A stretch of DNA of 36,938 nt from Candidatus Bathyarchaeota archaeon. Its GTDB lineage: Archaea > Thermoproteota > Bathyarchaeia > 40CM-2-53-6. This document shows, in pieces, positions 8,670 through 16,203 of this stretch. Location of the stretch: the NCBI GenBank assembly GCA_005883085.1, contig VBAY01000034.1, positions 1-36,938 of the forward strand. Direction: 5' to 3'. The notes beneath the pieces were generated by a model, which made no database searches, had not been told where the DNA came from, and was given only the letters and a program-made list of their open reading frames with translations. Position 1 is the first letter of the stretch. Each line of letters starts with the position of its first letter. Made by a program: the position numbers and the translations under genes.

Positions 8670-9587
8670 ATGCCCTCCGCCCAGAAACGAAAAGTTCTAG
8701 AAAAGAGACGAAAGCGAGAGAGCCGAGGAAGGACTTACCTCATCGCAATCGTCCTAATAGTGGCAGCGCTAGGGGTTGGCTACTATGCTTACTTGCTCGC
8801 AACAGCGCCACGCCCAGATTTCATAATCGGGGCTCCTCCAGGCGTGGCGGTACGAGCGGGAACTCCCACTACCTCAAAAGTCAATGTGACCGCCGTGAAT
8901 CAGTTTAACGGAGTCGTCGACCTGACCGCTACAGGTTCTGCTGGCCTAACCGTATCGATCACCCCTACCACCATCACCGGCTCTGGGGTCGCCACGTTGA
9001 CTGCGTCCTCCGCGACAAACGGCACTTATACCGTCACCGTGACTGGCACCAGCGGCAGCCTGACACACACAGTGAACATGGTAACAGCACCACTCTTGGC
9101 CGCATTGTCCACCACGGGCGGAACAATCGTGGTCCAGCTCTTTCCTGCTTCAGCCCCTAAGACGGTGGCGAACATTGTCAGTCTAGCTCAATCAGGATTC
9201 TACACGAATCTCGTCTGGCACAGGATAGTCAGAACCAGTCCGGGCGTAATACAGACTGGAGATCCAAACACGAGGGGCGGTTACACGGACAGATCAACAT
9301 GGGGCACAGGAGGCTCCTCGCAGACAGTTCCCCTCGAGATAGACAGTTCCCTCCACAACGATAGAGGGTTCCTCGGAATGGCTCGTTCATCTGACCCTAA
9401 CAGTGGAAGCTCCCAGTTTTACATCAACATGGCCAACAACAACTATCTGGACGGGCAGTACACGGTCTTCGGGAAGGTGCTAAGCGGTATGAATGCAGCT
9501 GACGCGCTCTGGAATACTCCCACTAATTCCCAGGATCAGCCAATTAACCCAGTGTTTCTGTTGAGTGTTACAATATCTGGCAGTTAG
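8670..9587 (+). CDS. Membrane-anchored cyclophilin peptidyl-prolyl isomerase with an Ig-like domain
   Basis: A Lys/Arg-rich N-terminus (residues 1-21) and one transmembrane helix (about 22-43) anchor the protein, with the rest probably outside the cell. Residues about 48-140 form a Thr/Val-rich Ig-like strand domain. The cyclophilin domain (about 143-303) contains WHRI with Arg185 at the position of the catalytic arginine of human CypA, then QTGDP, GSSQFYI and DGQYTVFGKV. It would assist folding of exported proteins. A TATA-like CATATTT at 8629-8635 predicts a leader of about 12 nt. The gene follows C45 after 71 nt and has its own promoter. It ends 15 nt from the convergent glycosylase gene. 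Confidence 0.88.
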   Translation: MPSAQKRKVLEKRRKRESRGRTYLIAIVLIVAALGVGYYAYLLATAPRPDFIIGAPPGVAVRAGTPTTSKVNVTAVNQFNGVVDLTATGSAGLTVSITPTTITGSGVATLTASSATNGTYTVTVTGTSGSLTHTVNMVTAPLLAALSTTGGTIVVQLFPASAPKTVANIVSLAQSGFYTNLVWHRIVRTSPGVIQTGDPNTRGGYTDRSTWGTGGSSQTVPLEIDSSLHNDRGFLGMARSSDPNSGSSQFYINMANNNYLDGQYTVFGKVLSGMNAADALWNTPTNSQDQPINPVFLLSVTISGS

Positions 9588-9602
9588 CGAGAAGCTCCGG
9601 CC

Positions 9603-10517
9603 TCAAGGTCCTGCTGCTGTTCTGAGGTAGTAGGCCCAGTAGCCTTTCGCGCGTCCATACTTCTCCGCAATGACATGGAGCCTCTGTTCTTTCATTGGTC
9701 TTCCATAGACTCTGCCTGCTGCGGCGATCAATCTCTTCTCGACTGCGAGCTTGTCCATTCGTCCGAGGCCCCTTAGCATTATGAGCCTCGAGGAGAACTC
9801 TCCTATTCCTCTGATGTTCTTCAGCCAGTCCTCGACTCTGTCATACTCTCCCGTTCTAAGGAATCTCTCGTCGACCTCGGTGAATGCCTTGGTGATATGG
9901 GCGAGATAGTCTTCTCGTCGTTCATGTCTGATGAGTTGTTTCAGATCTTCATTGGAAGTCTCAGCTAGTTGGCCAGGCTCTGGAAATGCTCTGTAAACTT
10001 GACCGTTTACTTCGAGGCTCGTGCCAAATCGTTCAAGCAATGCCTGTCTGGCTTTTCGTGCAGCGTTCAGTTGGTTCCTTTGTGAGAGAACTGCCCAGCA
10101 TGCGCATTCGAATGGTGTGAGGAATTTGACTTGGTGTAGCCCGTAGAGCTTCTGAAGAACAGGGGCAAAGTTAGGATCGTTGATCGCTATCCGATAGAAC
10201 TGGTCCAGATCGTCATTGAGACTTAGAAAGAAGGAGATCCTATCGAGTATCACATCTGTAAGTCCATGAGAAAAAGGATGATCCGAAAAGAGAGTGTATT
10301 TCAGAGCAGGCATCTTGATCGTTCCGGTCGGTTTGAGCCGGAAGACAATCGTTCGGCCGCCAACAGGGATCGCTTTCGTAAGCGAGACCTCGCTCACGGT
10401 CTGGTCCTCCTGCATGGGAGGAAACATTCCTAGAAAGTCCAGTGACTTTGCAAAATCAAAAGGGGGTGTTGGCCGAAGAGAACCTTCTTCGGAATGCAAG
10501 CCCCTTTCGTGGATCAT
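9603..10517 (-). CDS. HhH-GPD DNA-3-methyladenine glycosylase-like protein (AlkA group)
   Basis: The 304-residue protein has an AlkA-type N-terminal strand domain beginning TPPFDFAKSLDFLGMF and a helical glycosylase core. The helix-hairpin-helix reads IRGIGEFSSRLIMLRGLG (about residues 236-253), where the G-I-G loop contacts DNA. In HhH-GPD enzymes the catalytic Asp follows about 10 residues later in a context like V-D-x-H; here the aligned residue looks to be Glu (KLAVEKRL). This may be a subfamily trait or reduced activity. It would remove alkylated bases in base-excision repair. The long start at ATG 10517 is kept because the N-terminal segment matches the family. Confidence 0.75.
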   Translation of the reverse strand: MIHERGLHSEEGSLRPTPPFDFAKSLDFLGMFPPMQEDQTVSEVSLTKAIPVGGRTIVFRLKPTGTIKMPALKYTLFSDHPFSHGLTDVILDRISFFLSLNDDLDQFYRIAINDPNFAPVLQKLYGLHQVKFLTPFECACWAVLSQRNQLNAARKARQALLERFGTSLEVNGQVYRAFPEPGQLAETSNEDLKQLIRHERREDYLAHITKAFTEVDERFLRTGEYDRVEDWLKNIRGIGEFSSRLIMLRGLGRMDKLAVEKRLIAAAGRVYGRPMKEQRLHVIAEKYGRAKGYWAYYLRTAAGP

Positions 10518-10573
10518 ACGCCTAGAGACAATGTCATGGTTGCCTACTTAGGTAGGCCGTAAGGTCAACGACT

Positions 10574-11359
10574 TTGAAGAGAAAACAAGAGAGAATCGAT
10601 ATGCTGCAAATCGTTGATGATCCGAGGAGAGTGGAAGACGCGTACGCTCACCAATACGACAATCTTGCTAGAAAGATAGCGAGGCTCGTCTCTAGTGGGA
10701 GCGGAACTCTCGCAGAGATTGGGTGTGGAAAAGGTCAACTGACCATTCCCTTGGCAAAGCTTCTCCCAGGACACCGATTCAACGTGGTGGACAAGTTCAC
10801 GGGCGCGTACTCAGGGACCCTTGCTCCGTTGAACAAGGCTCTATCTCAAGCGAAGCTGAGGGGCCGGGTCAAGGTGAACAAAGCAGACTATCTAGATTGG
10901 CTGTGGGAAGAATTCTCCGACAAGTACGTGGGAGCAATATCAAGCGAGTTTCTTCCCGAGATCGATTCCTACGAGCTGCGCATGTTCTTGTCGGAATGCT
11001 AGCGGCTTGTGAGACCCGGTTGTCTTACCACCCACTCTTTTCTCTCCCCAATAGCCAGAAACCGTCGACAGAAGCTAGTGATAGACGCGGACAGTAACCC
11101 GAAATGGACGAAGACTCCTCCCAAGGAATGGTTTTCTCCCAAGCCCGCATTCGTAGTGTCAGAGCTGAAACGAGCAGGGTTCCAGAATCTCCATACTCAG
11201 AAGATGGAGAGCAATCTCATCATTAAGGGCGATGCGGTCATGAGCTTTCTGCATAGCTGGGCTGTCAGGAAAGCATTCTGGAGATCATACAGGTCGGAGC
11301 TGGCGAGCGAGGGGTTGGAGGTCCCTGATTGGATCATCGTGTCAGGTCGTAAACCCTAG
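10574..11359 (+). pseudogene. Class I SAM methyltransferase interrupted by an in-frame TAG
   Basis: Two open segments in the same frame, 10574-11002 and 11009-11359, are separated only by a TAG at 11000-11002. The first carries motif I (LAEIGCGKGQLTIPLA) and an acidic motif after FNVVDKF. The break falls within ...MFLSEC-stop-RLVRPG, the usual post-motif segment, where a Tyr codon would differ from TAG by one base. The second part continues with KLVIDAD and ends SGRKP. TAG is the commonest stop among neighbouring genes, so recoding as pyrrolysine is unlikely. The start may be TTG 10574 or ATG 10601. It is either a recent nonsense mutation or a sequence error. Confidence 0.75.
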
Positions 11360-11436
11360 AGAAACTAGTCCGCATTCTGAGTCAAGCTAACGGAAAGAAA
11401 GGTGGGATGTCAATGACGACCGCGATATCCTGTAGT

Positions 11437-11535
11437 TTAAGCGGTCTCTTTTGTCTGGGGTTCTTTTGTTTGGTCCATGGATCCGCCGCATCCGCAGCCG
11501 GGTCCGCAGCAGCAACAACTCAAGTCACACTTCAC
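11437..11535 (-). CDS. 32-residue cysteine-rich peptide (metallothionein-like), divergent from HxlR regulator
   Basis: This small gene starts at GTG 11535 and ends at TAA 11437-11439. It encodes MKCDLSCCCCGPGCGCGGS followed by a short polar tail (DQTKEPQTKETA). Seven of the first 16 residues are Cys, at positions 3, 7-10, 14 and 16, a spacing suited to binding soft metals or an Fe-S or zinc centre. The TATA box at 11563-11570 read on the minus strand predicts a transcript start near 11541, six nt before the GTG. It faces an HxlR-type regulator whose own N-terminus is Cys-rich, suggesting a shared metal or redox signal. I do not recognise a named family. The composition and promoter fit make it more than chance. 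Confidence 0.6.
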   Translation of the reverse strand: MKCDLSCCCCGPGCGCGGSMDQTKEPQTKETA

Positions 11536-11545
11536 CTCGGTTAGT

Positions 11546-11601
11546 CAGTTACTTTTCTAAAGTATTTAAACCGGCAAGTACCCAAACAGTAACGGAGTTA
11601 C
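11546..11601. promoter_or_regulatory. Shared TATA box with flanking inverted repeats (probable HxlR operators)
   Basis: The AT-rich box AGTATTTAAACC (core 11563-11570) is placed correctly for both the rightward HxlR gene (predicted transcript start near 11593) and the leftward Cys-rich peptide (near 11541). Upstream lies ACTTT-TCT-AAAGT (11551-11563), extended to TTACTTT on the left. Downstream lies a perfect GTAAC-GGA-GTTAC repeat (11589-11601) sitting on the predicted start site. HxlR proteins bind as dimers to such inverted repeats, so autoregulation is likely. That role is inferred. Confidence 0.5.
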
Positions 11602-11604
11602 ACG

Positions 11605-11958
11605 ATGGTAAGGACGAAAGAAGGAGAACCATGCTGCACCTGCCCCTGCCCCTGCGAAGGAATAATCGAGATCATCGGGAAAAAATGGGCACTCTGCGTA
11701 CTCGCACTCCTAGGAAACGATGGAACCCTACGATTCAACAAACTTGCCGAGAAACTTCCGGGAATAAGCGCGAAGACACTGACGGAAGTTCTGAAGGATC
11801 TTCAGCGAACCGGGCTAGTAAAGCGTCAAGCCTTCGCCGAAATTCCACCACGAGTAGAATACCATCTAACGAAGGAGGGAAATGAGTTGACTATGCTGGT
11901 GGCGCCGTTGATGGTTTGGGCTGATAACAGGACTGGGCTTGTCAGGCTGGAATCTTAG
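11605..11958 (+). CDS. HxlR-family winged-helix regulator with Cys-rich N-terminus
   Basis: The 117-residue protein has the HxlR signature: GIIEIIGKKWALCVLALLG, then LRFNKLAEKLPGISAKTLTEVLKDLQRTGLV (helix-turn-helix and recognition helix), then a wing with RVEYHLTKEG. It binds DNA as a dimer. Family members often sense electrophiles or redox state through N-terminal cysteines. Here five Cys lie at positions 10, 11, 13, 15 and 17 (CCTCPCPC), a possible metal or redox sensor. ATG 11605 lies about 12 nt after the predicted transcript start. The 3' end overlaps the convergent cyclodeaminase gene by 17 nt. The divergent Cys-rich peptide is its probable target. Confidence 0.88.
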   Translation: MVRTKEGEPCCTCPCPCEGIIEIIGKKWALCVLALLGNDGTLRFNKLAEKLPGISAKTLTEVLKDLQRTGLVKRQAFAEIPPRVEYHLTKEGNELTMLVAPLMVWADNRTGLVRLES

Positions 11959-13510
11959 GATGCTTGATCCTAGACTCGACGAGTCTTCCGGCTCGTTCTT
12001 CCAGCTGGGCCGCTTCTTTCCGAAGGTCGGAGACTTGTCTTGAGATCTTCTCTACGTACTTTTGGTCATCGAGACTTGCTAGGTTGATCAGGACGTTGCT
12101 TGCGGCTCCTTCGACGGCTGCACGTGCCGCCGAGACCGCAGTCACTACATCGGACAATGCATTCGTGGACCCTTTCTCCGCGACTTCGCGAGCCAGTCGC
12201 AGAACTCTAACTGAACAGTCGAGTGTTGATAGCGGGGTCTCAGATGCTTTGACAGTTGCTTCTGCTATCGCCTTTTTTCGAGCCTCAGGCTGTTCTTTCG
12301 AGAGCTTGAACGCTTTCATTACCAGGTCAAAGGCTTCAGTGTCCTCGACGACCAGGCGTAGGAGTTTCTGGCGAAGGCCTTCGCCCTCCTTCACCACCTC
12401 GTTGAGCTTCTCTGCACCGGGCGGCGCCTCTTTCTTTCCCAACGTTATCCGAGCAACCATAGAGACGAGACCCGCTGCGAGTGCCGCCATGTACGCGGAG
12501 ACGCTCCCGCCTCCCGGGGTTGCTCTCTTAGAGGCGACTTCTTCGCTGAACAATGCCAGACTCTGGTCGGTCAGTGTTGAAGACCTCGGGGCAAAGATTT
12601 TCCTCTCAAGGACTTGGTCTCTGCTGAAATTCTCCAACCGCAAATAGAACTCTGCCGAGTCGACAAGGGAATCCATGGGCGCGAGCCCGACGATCTCGCT
12701 TCCGACAACTGGGACCCCGTAGCGATCGGCGAAGAGCTTGACGAGCTCGTAGGCTTTGAACAACTGGCTCTTGCGATAATTCGTCAGGTTCATCGACACC
12801 TGAACTATCCCCCGCTCTTTCAGCTCAAACCCGAGAGCCTTCACGAACGCGAGACCACCATCTTTCGCTCGTAGTTGATGCGCGATATGCTTCGCTATAT
12901 CTAGGTCTTTAGTTCCAAGGTTGACATTGAAGGCTATCAGGATCTCTCGGGCTCCAACAGCCGTGGCTCCCGCAGTAGGATGGATGGTCTCCGGACCAAA
13001 GTCCGGCTTCTTCACCGGGTCTTTGCCAATCTTATCCCGGAGGCCTTCAAACTCTCCCTCCCGGACATCAGCGAGGTTCCGTCTTTCGGGAGTAGTGGCC
13101 GCTTCCTCGTAGAGGAAGACAGGTACGTGAAATTTTTCGGCAAACTCCCGGCCGAAAGCCCGGGCGAGAGAAACACAGTCATCCATCGTTATGCCGGATA
13201 ATGGTACGAAGGGGACGACGTCAACAGCGCCCATTCGTGGATGTTCACCTTTATGGTGTGTTAGGTCGATGAGTTCGATCGCTTTTTGGCAAGCTGCTAG
13301 TGCAGCGTCCTTCACGGGTCCAGGTTCGCCGACGAAACTTATCACTGACCGGTTGTGGTCCGGGTTGGATTCCACGTCAAGAAGTGTGGCGCCAGGCGTT
13401 TTTCGTATAGAGTCAGCAATTGATTCTATGACCTCTTTCCTCCGACCCTCACTGAAGTTGGGAACACACTCGACTAACCGCAATCTGGGACGCCTCTCAA
13501 TCGTCTCCAC
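11942..13510 (-). CDS. ftcD: Bifunctional glutamate formimidoyltransferase / formimidoyl-THF cyclodeaminase
   Basis: The enzyme transfers the formimino group between formiminoglutamate and tetrahydrofolate and then deaminates it to methenyl-THF, linking histidine breakdown to one-carbon metabolism. The N-terminal two-thirds (about residues 10-305) is the formimidoyltransferase, opening with VECVPNFSEGR and containing HPRMGAVDVVPF. The C-terminal part (about 318-515) is the all-helical cyclodeaminase with ATPGGGSVSAYMAALA. The fusion has the animal FTCD order and about the same length (522 residues). The GTG start at 13510 follows the Nudix stop by 21 nt. A TATA-like box near 13528 may give its own transcript, in which case TTG 13483 (MRLVECVPN) could be the start. 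Confidence 0.92.
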   Translation of the reverse strand: METIERRPRLRLVECVPNFSEGRRKEVIESIADSIRKTPGATLLDVESNPDHNRSVISFVGEPGPVKDAALAACQKAIELIDLTHHKGEHPRMGAVDVVPFVPLSGITMDDCVSLARAFGREFAEKFHVPVFLYEEAATTPERRNLADVREGEFEGLRDKIGKDPVKKPDFGPETIHPTAGATAVGAREILIAFNVNLGTKDLDIAKHIAHQLRAKDGGLAFVKALGFELKERGIVQVSMNLTNYRKSQLFKAYELVKLFADRYGVPVVGSEIVGLAPMDSLVDSAEFYLRLENFSRDQVLERKIFAPRSSTLTDQSLALFSEEVASKRATPGGGSVSAYMAALAAGLVSMVARITLGKKEAPPGAEKLNEVVKEGEGLRQKLLRLVVEDTEAFDLVMKAFKLSKEQPEARKKAIAEATVKASETPLSTLDCSVRVLRLAREVAEKGSTNALSDVVTAVSAARAAVEGAASNVLINLASLDDQKYVEKISRQVSDLRKEAAQLEERAGRLVESRIKHPKIPA

Positions 13511-13531
13511 GTCAACTCGTCTACTTAATAG

Positions 13532-14008
13532 TCAAGCGGGCCCGAGAAGCTCGATCTTATGATCGACTAGTTTCTCAAAATCTCCTCTAAAATAGAAATC
13601 TCCACGAAAGCTCCTCCCCTCGATAGCGTGGTTGTACCAGTATCTGTCATCCTCCCACATCTCGTCCAATGGAGGCTGGTCGATTGGATACCATTGGAGA
13701 ATGCCTTCTTTGCTTTCCTTGATGGTCCCGTGGAACTGTTTCGTAAGGAATACGTGTGCTATCCAGTCCGGGTTTTCTCGTTTGTTGTACTTGAAGAAAA
13801 CGAGCGTTCCAATCTTTCTCAGCTGTTGGACCTCCAGTCCAGTCTCTTCGTAGACCTCTCGCGTAGCGCAGTGCTCAGCCGTCTCTTTGGGTTGTAGTTT
13901 TCCGCCAGGCGCGTTCCATTTGCCTGCACCGAAGAGCCCAGGGTTCTTTTTCAGCAACAGGACCCTGTTGGCATGAATGATGAAGCATAGTGTCGCGTGA
14001 ATAGTCAA
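13532..14008 (-). CDS. Nudix hydrolase (8-oxo-dGTP diphosphatase / MTH1-like)
   Basis: The Nudix box is complete: GGKLQPKE, seven residues, then REVYEETGLEV (about residues 36-58), giving the Mg2+-binding REUxEE core. The N-terminus (TLCFIIHANRVLLLKKN) and the GAGKWNAPGG approach resemble MTH1/MutT-type enzymes that clean oxidised nucleotides. The C-terminal DDRYWYNHAIEG is also MTH1-like. The TTG start at 14008 lies 9 nt downstream of the NAC stop, so it is translated within the PUA-NAC transcript. Confidence 0.85.
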   Translation of the reverse strand: MTIHATLCFIIHANRVLLLKKNPGLFGAGKWNAPGGKLQPKETAEHCATREVYEETGLEVQQLRKIGTLVFFKYNKRENPDWIAHVFLTKQFHGTIKESKEGILQWYPIDQPPLDEMWEDDRYWYNHAIEGRSFRGDFYFRGDFEKLVDHKIELLGPA

Positions 14009-14017
14009 TTGGACAAT

Positions 14018-14392
14018 TCAGGGGTTGCGTTTCTGTTTCAGCAGGATGATCGCCTGGGCTAGGTCACCGTTTGATTGTCGCAGTGCGTTCGTAGCCTCTT
14101 CAGTGGAGACGCCTGCTTGTGAGGCGACGAGTTTCACGTCTTCGTCGGATCCTCCGCCAATTCCTTCCTCTCTCATAGTTCCTCCTCCGACTTGGTAGAC
14201 TGTCTGTCCTTGGACCGTTACGGTGGCGACTTCGGGGTTGTCGATGACAATCCGTTTGGTCGGGGTTTCCATTATCACTTTCGTGACCTCGTCTAGTTGT
14301 TGGACTTGCATCCCCATGCGCTGCATCATCCGGTTTGCTTCGCGGGGATTGATCTTTCCACGACGCATCATCACGAAATCACTCTCTTCCAC
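14018..14392 (-). CDS. nac: Nascent polypeptide-associated complex protein (archaeal NAC)
   Basis: Archaeal NAC forms a homodimer that binds ribosomes and emerging polypeptides. The N-terminus is rich in Met and Arg (RRGKINPREANRMMQRMG) as in archaeal homologs. The NAC beta-barrel follows (about residues 34-75, with TKRIVIDNPEVATVTVQGQ). A C-terminal UBA domain (about 83-122) contains EDVKLVASQAGVSTEEATNAL. At 124 residues it has the normal length. It lies 20 nt after the PUA gene and 9 nt before the Nudix gene on one probable transcript. Confidence 0.95.
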   Translation of the reverse strand: MEESDFVMMRRGKINPREANRMMQRMGMQVQQLDEVTKVIMETPTKRIVIDNPEVATVTVQGQTVYQVGGGTMREEGIGGGSDEDVKLVASQAGVSTEEATNALRQSNGDLAQAIILLKQKRNP

Positions 14393-14412
14393 CTGTCCGG
14401 TGATTGTTAAGC

Positions 14413-14904
14413 CTATTCAGAATCGGCAACTCCATGCCGAACCTTTACAGCCACTCCAATCTTGAAGCTCTGCATCTCTATCGCGTTGAAGAAGGATCTT
14501 CCAACAGCCAACAACCGGTCCTTTTTGTCCACCACGAGAACTTCTTCTTCAGGCCGTAGCTCCGAGTCGACTCCGATCACGTGTTTGGCGAACACGTTTC
14601 CCCCCTTCCGGATGAACGGCTCTACTCCATGAGTGACTTTGACCCGTAGCTTCGGAGCCTTGAACACACGTTTGAGAGCGAGGCCTCCATTTACGGTTAG
14701 AGCCAGGAGTCCGTCTTTGGGACGATATGTCGCCAATAACTTCCCGTCGTCGTAGACGTGGCGTATTCTATGGGTGTTAGGGGATCGCACGATCAGTATT
14801 GAGGGTGGAAAGGCCTTCTCGGCTCCCTTGCCGAACTGGTAGGCCGCTACAGCGCGGATCCGTCGCAGCTCGTGGAGTTGAGGCTTGACAGGTTCGAGAG
14901 GCAT
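14413..14904 (-). CDS. PUA-domain RNA-binding protein
   Basis: The 163-residue protein resembles the archaeal PUA proteins related to the C-terminal part of tRNA-guanine transglycosylase. An N-terminal helical and strand module (about residues 1-80) includes HELRRIRAVAAYQFGKGAEKAF and the SPNTHRIRHVYDDG strand. The PUA domain (about 85-160) contains RVKVTHGVEPFIRKGGNVFAKHV and VGRSFFNAIEM. It probably binds tRNA or rRNA. It heads the PUA-NAC-Nudix(-FTCD) run, and the ATG start at 14904 faces the MBF1 promoter. Confidence 0.88.
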   Translation of the reverse strand: MPLEPVKPQLHELRRIRAVAAYQFGKGAEKAFPPSILIVRSPNTHRIRHVYDDGKLLATYRPKDGLLALTVNGGLALKRVFKAPKLRVKVTHGVEPFIRKGGNVFAKHVIGVDSELRPEEEVLVVDKKDRLLAVGRSFFNAIEMQSFKIGVAVKVRHGVADSE

Positions 14905-14917
14905 CCTTGTTCCGATA

Positions 14918-14931
14918 CCTAATTAAACCTG
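14918..14931. promoter_or_regulatory. Single near-symmetric TATA box between PUA/NAC and MBF1 genes
   Basis: CCTAATTAAACC reads as a TATA box in both directions. Leftward it predicts a nearly leaderless PUA mRNA (ATG 14904). Rightward it predicts a transcript start near 14950 for MBF1. No second AT-rich box exists between the genes. Confidence 0.5.
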
Positions 14932-14981
14932 GTCGGAGCCTATTTCTATTGTTTCTCCGCCACGAGGTCTTGATTACAGCA

Positions 14982-15494
14982 TTGTACTGCGAGGTTTGCG
15001 GGAGCGAGATAATCGGCAAGCCCGCCCGGTCCCTTGTTGAAGGCGCAACCCTGATCGTTTGCCAGAAGTGCTCCAGCCTGGGAAAGGAGCTTCCCGGTTT
15101 TCCCGAAAGAAGACAGAGAACAGCCCGACTTGGACCAGTGCCCTCCCACACTCGAACCCCAATAGAGAGCCTGCCGAAAGCGGTTGAGGACTCTGATCTT
15201 GTCGAGGATTATCCCATGATCGTGAAGGAGGGTCGTGAGAAGCTAGGCTTGTCACAGACGGATCTCGCCTTCAAAGCGAAAGAGAAGCTCACGGTGATAC
15301 AGAAGATCGAGCTAGGCAAGATACTGCCTACGATGAGGTTGACGAAGGAGCTAGAGCATATTCTACGGGTGAAACTGCTCGCGCCGAGAACAGAGCTCGA
15401 GATTTCCACCGTGCCAGTCAGGCAAGTTGGGCCGAGAGAGCTAACCCTCGGCGACGTCGCGCTGGTAAAGCATAGAGAACCAGAAAACAAGTAG
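14982..15494 (+). CDS. mbf1: Archaeal multiprotein bridging factor 1 (zinc ribbon + HTH)
   Basis: From TTG 14982 the product is 170 residues starting MYCEVCG, the usual archaeal MBF1 N-terminus. The zinc ribbon uses CEVC and CQKC (residues about 3-30). After a linker comes a Cro/C1-type HTH (about 83-140) with EKLGLSQTDLAFKAKEKLTVIQKIELGK. Homologs link regulators and TBP or associate with the ribosome. The frame is open back to 14907, but those upstream TTG codons lie before or near the predicted transcript start (about 14950). TTG 14970 is the other candidate start. Confidence 0.9.
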   Translation: MYCEVCGSEIIGKPARSLVEGATLIVCQKCSSLGKELPGFPERRQRTARLGPVPSHTRTPIESLPKAVEDSDLVEDYPMIVKEGREKLGLSQTDLAFKAKEKLTVIQKIELGKILPTMRLTKELEHILRVKLLAPRTELEISTVPVRQVGPRELTLGDVALVKHREPENK

Positions 15495-15535
15495 GAAGAA
15501 GGCCGGCAACAATGCTTCTAGTAACTTCGGTAAAG

Positions 15536-15545
15536 CATTATTTAG
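15536..15545 (+). promoter_or_regulatory. TATA box of the DUF996 gene (leaderless)
   Basis: CATTATTTAG is centred at 15541, 26-27 nt before ATG 15568, which predicts a fully leaderless transcript. Confidence 0.5.
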
Positions 15546-15567
15546 TCTGAAACAATCGCGCTACTCC

Positions 15568-16203
15568 ATGGCTTCCCTGGGGCAGGCGAAGACTCTCGGT
15601 GGAATAGGAGCTATACTCGCCCTGTTGTTCTGGGTCCCGGCCAACGTCGGCATTGGTTTGCTGGTAGTGGGGCTCGTGTTGATGCTTTTCGCTGTGAAGA
15701 ATATCGCCGATACGGTCGGAGATCATCCGATCTTCGACAACATGATCTATTCTGTCATCTTAGCGATCACAGGACCCATCATTTTCGTCGTGATATCAAT
15801 TGAGGCCACCGTGTCATTCTTCAGCGCCTTCAGGGGCTTCACTCCAGGGACCATGACTATCCCTACTGGATTTTGGGCCGCGGTTGGCATCTTTATTTTG
15901 GCTGTTGTGATATTGTGGGTTTGCATTCTGATCTCAACGATATTCCTCAAGAGGAGCTATGACGCTATAGCTTTGAAATTGAGAGTTGACATGTTTCGGA
16001 CCACAGGGCTCCTGTTCCTTATCGGAGCAGCGACACTGATCGTCTTTGTAGGTTTTCTGATACTCTTCATTGCTGCGATCCTTCAGGTAGTGTCTTTCTT
16101 CTCGATCTCTGAAACGCCACCTCCTCCAATGCCCTCACAGCAAACCTGGGGACCGCCAGTGCCTCCTTCACCGCTGCCTCCGTCTCAGGCCCCGACACAA
16201 TAG
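15568..16203 (+). CDS. DUF996 membrane protein
   Basis: The N-terminal GQAKTLGGIGAILALLFWVP, followed by AVKNIADTVGDHPIFDNMIY, is typical of DUF996 proteins found mainly in archaea. About four transmembrane segments lie near residues 12-45, 60-90, 100-125 and 140-175. A Pro-rich C-terminal tail (PPPPMP ... PPSQAP) is probably cytoplasmic. Function is unknown. It has its own TATA box and lies 73 nt after MBF1. Confidence 0.8.
   Translation: MASLGQAKTLGGIGAILALLFWVPANVGIGLLVVGLVLMLFAVKNIADTVGDHPIFDNMIYSVILAITGPIIFVVISIEATVSFFSAFRGFTPGTMTIPTGFWAAVGIFILAVVILWVCILISTIFLKRSYDAIALKLRVDMFRTTGLLFLIGAATLIVFVGFLILFIAAILQVVSFFSISETPPPPMPSQQTWGPPVPPSPLPPSQAPTQ

Noticed and set aside
11000-11002. TAG read as pyrrolysine in the methyltransferase
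   Set aside because: TAG is the usual stop of neighbouring genes, and no pyl genes are in the window. A Tyr-to-stop change is simpler.
11451-11885. A 144-codon plus-strand ORF over the HxlR gene
   Set aside because: It is Arg/Ser/Thr-rich and lies in another frame of the clear HxlR gene, so it is a shadow.
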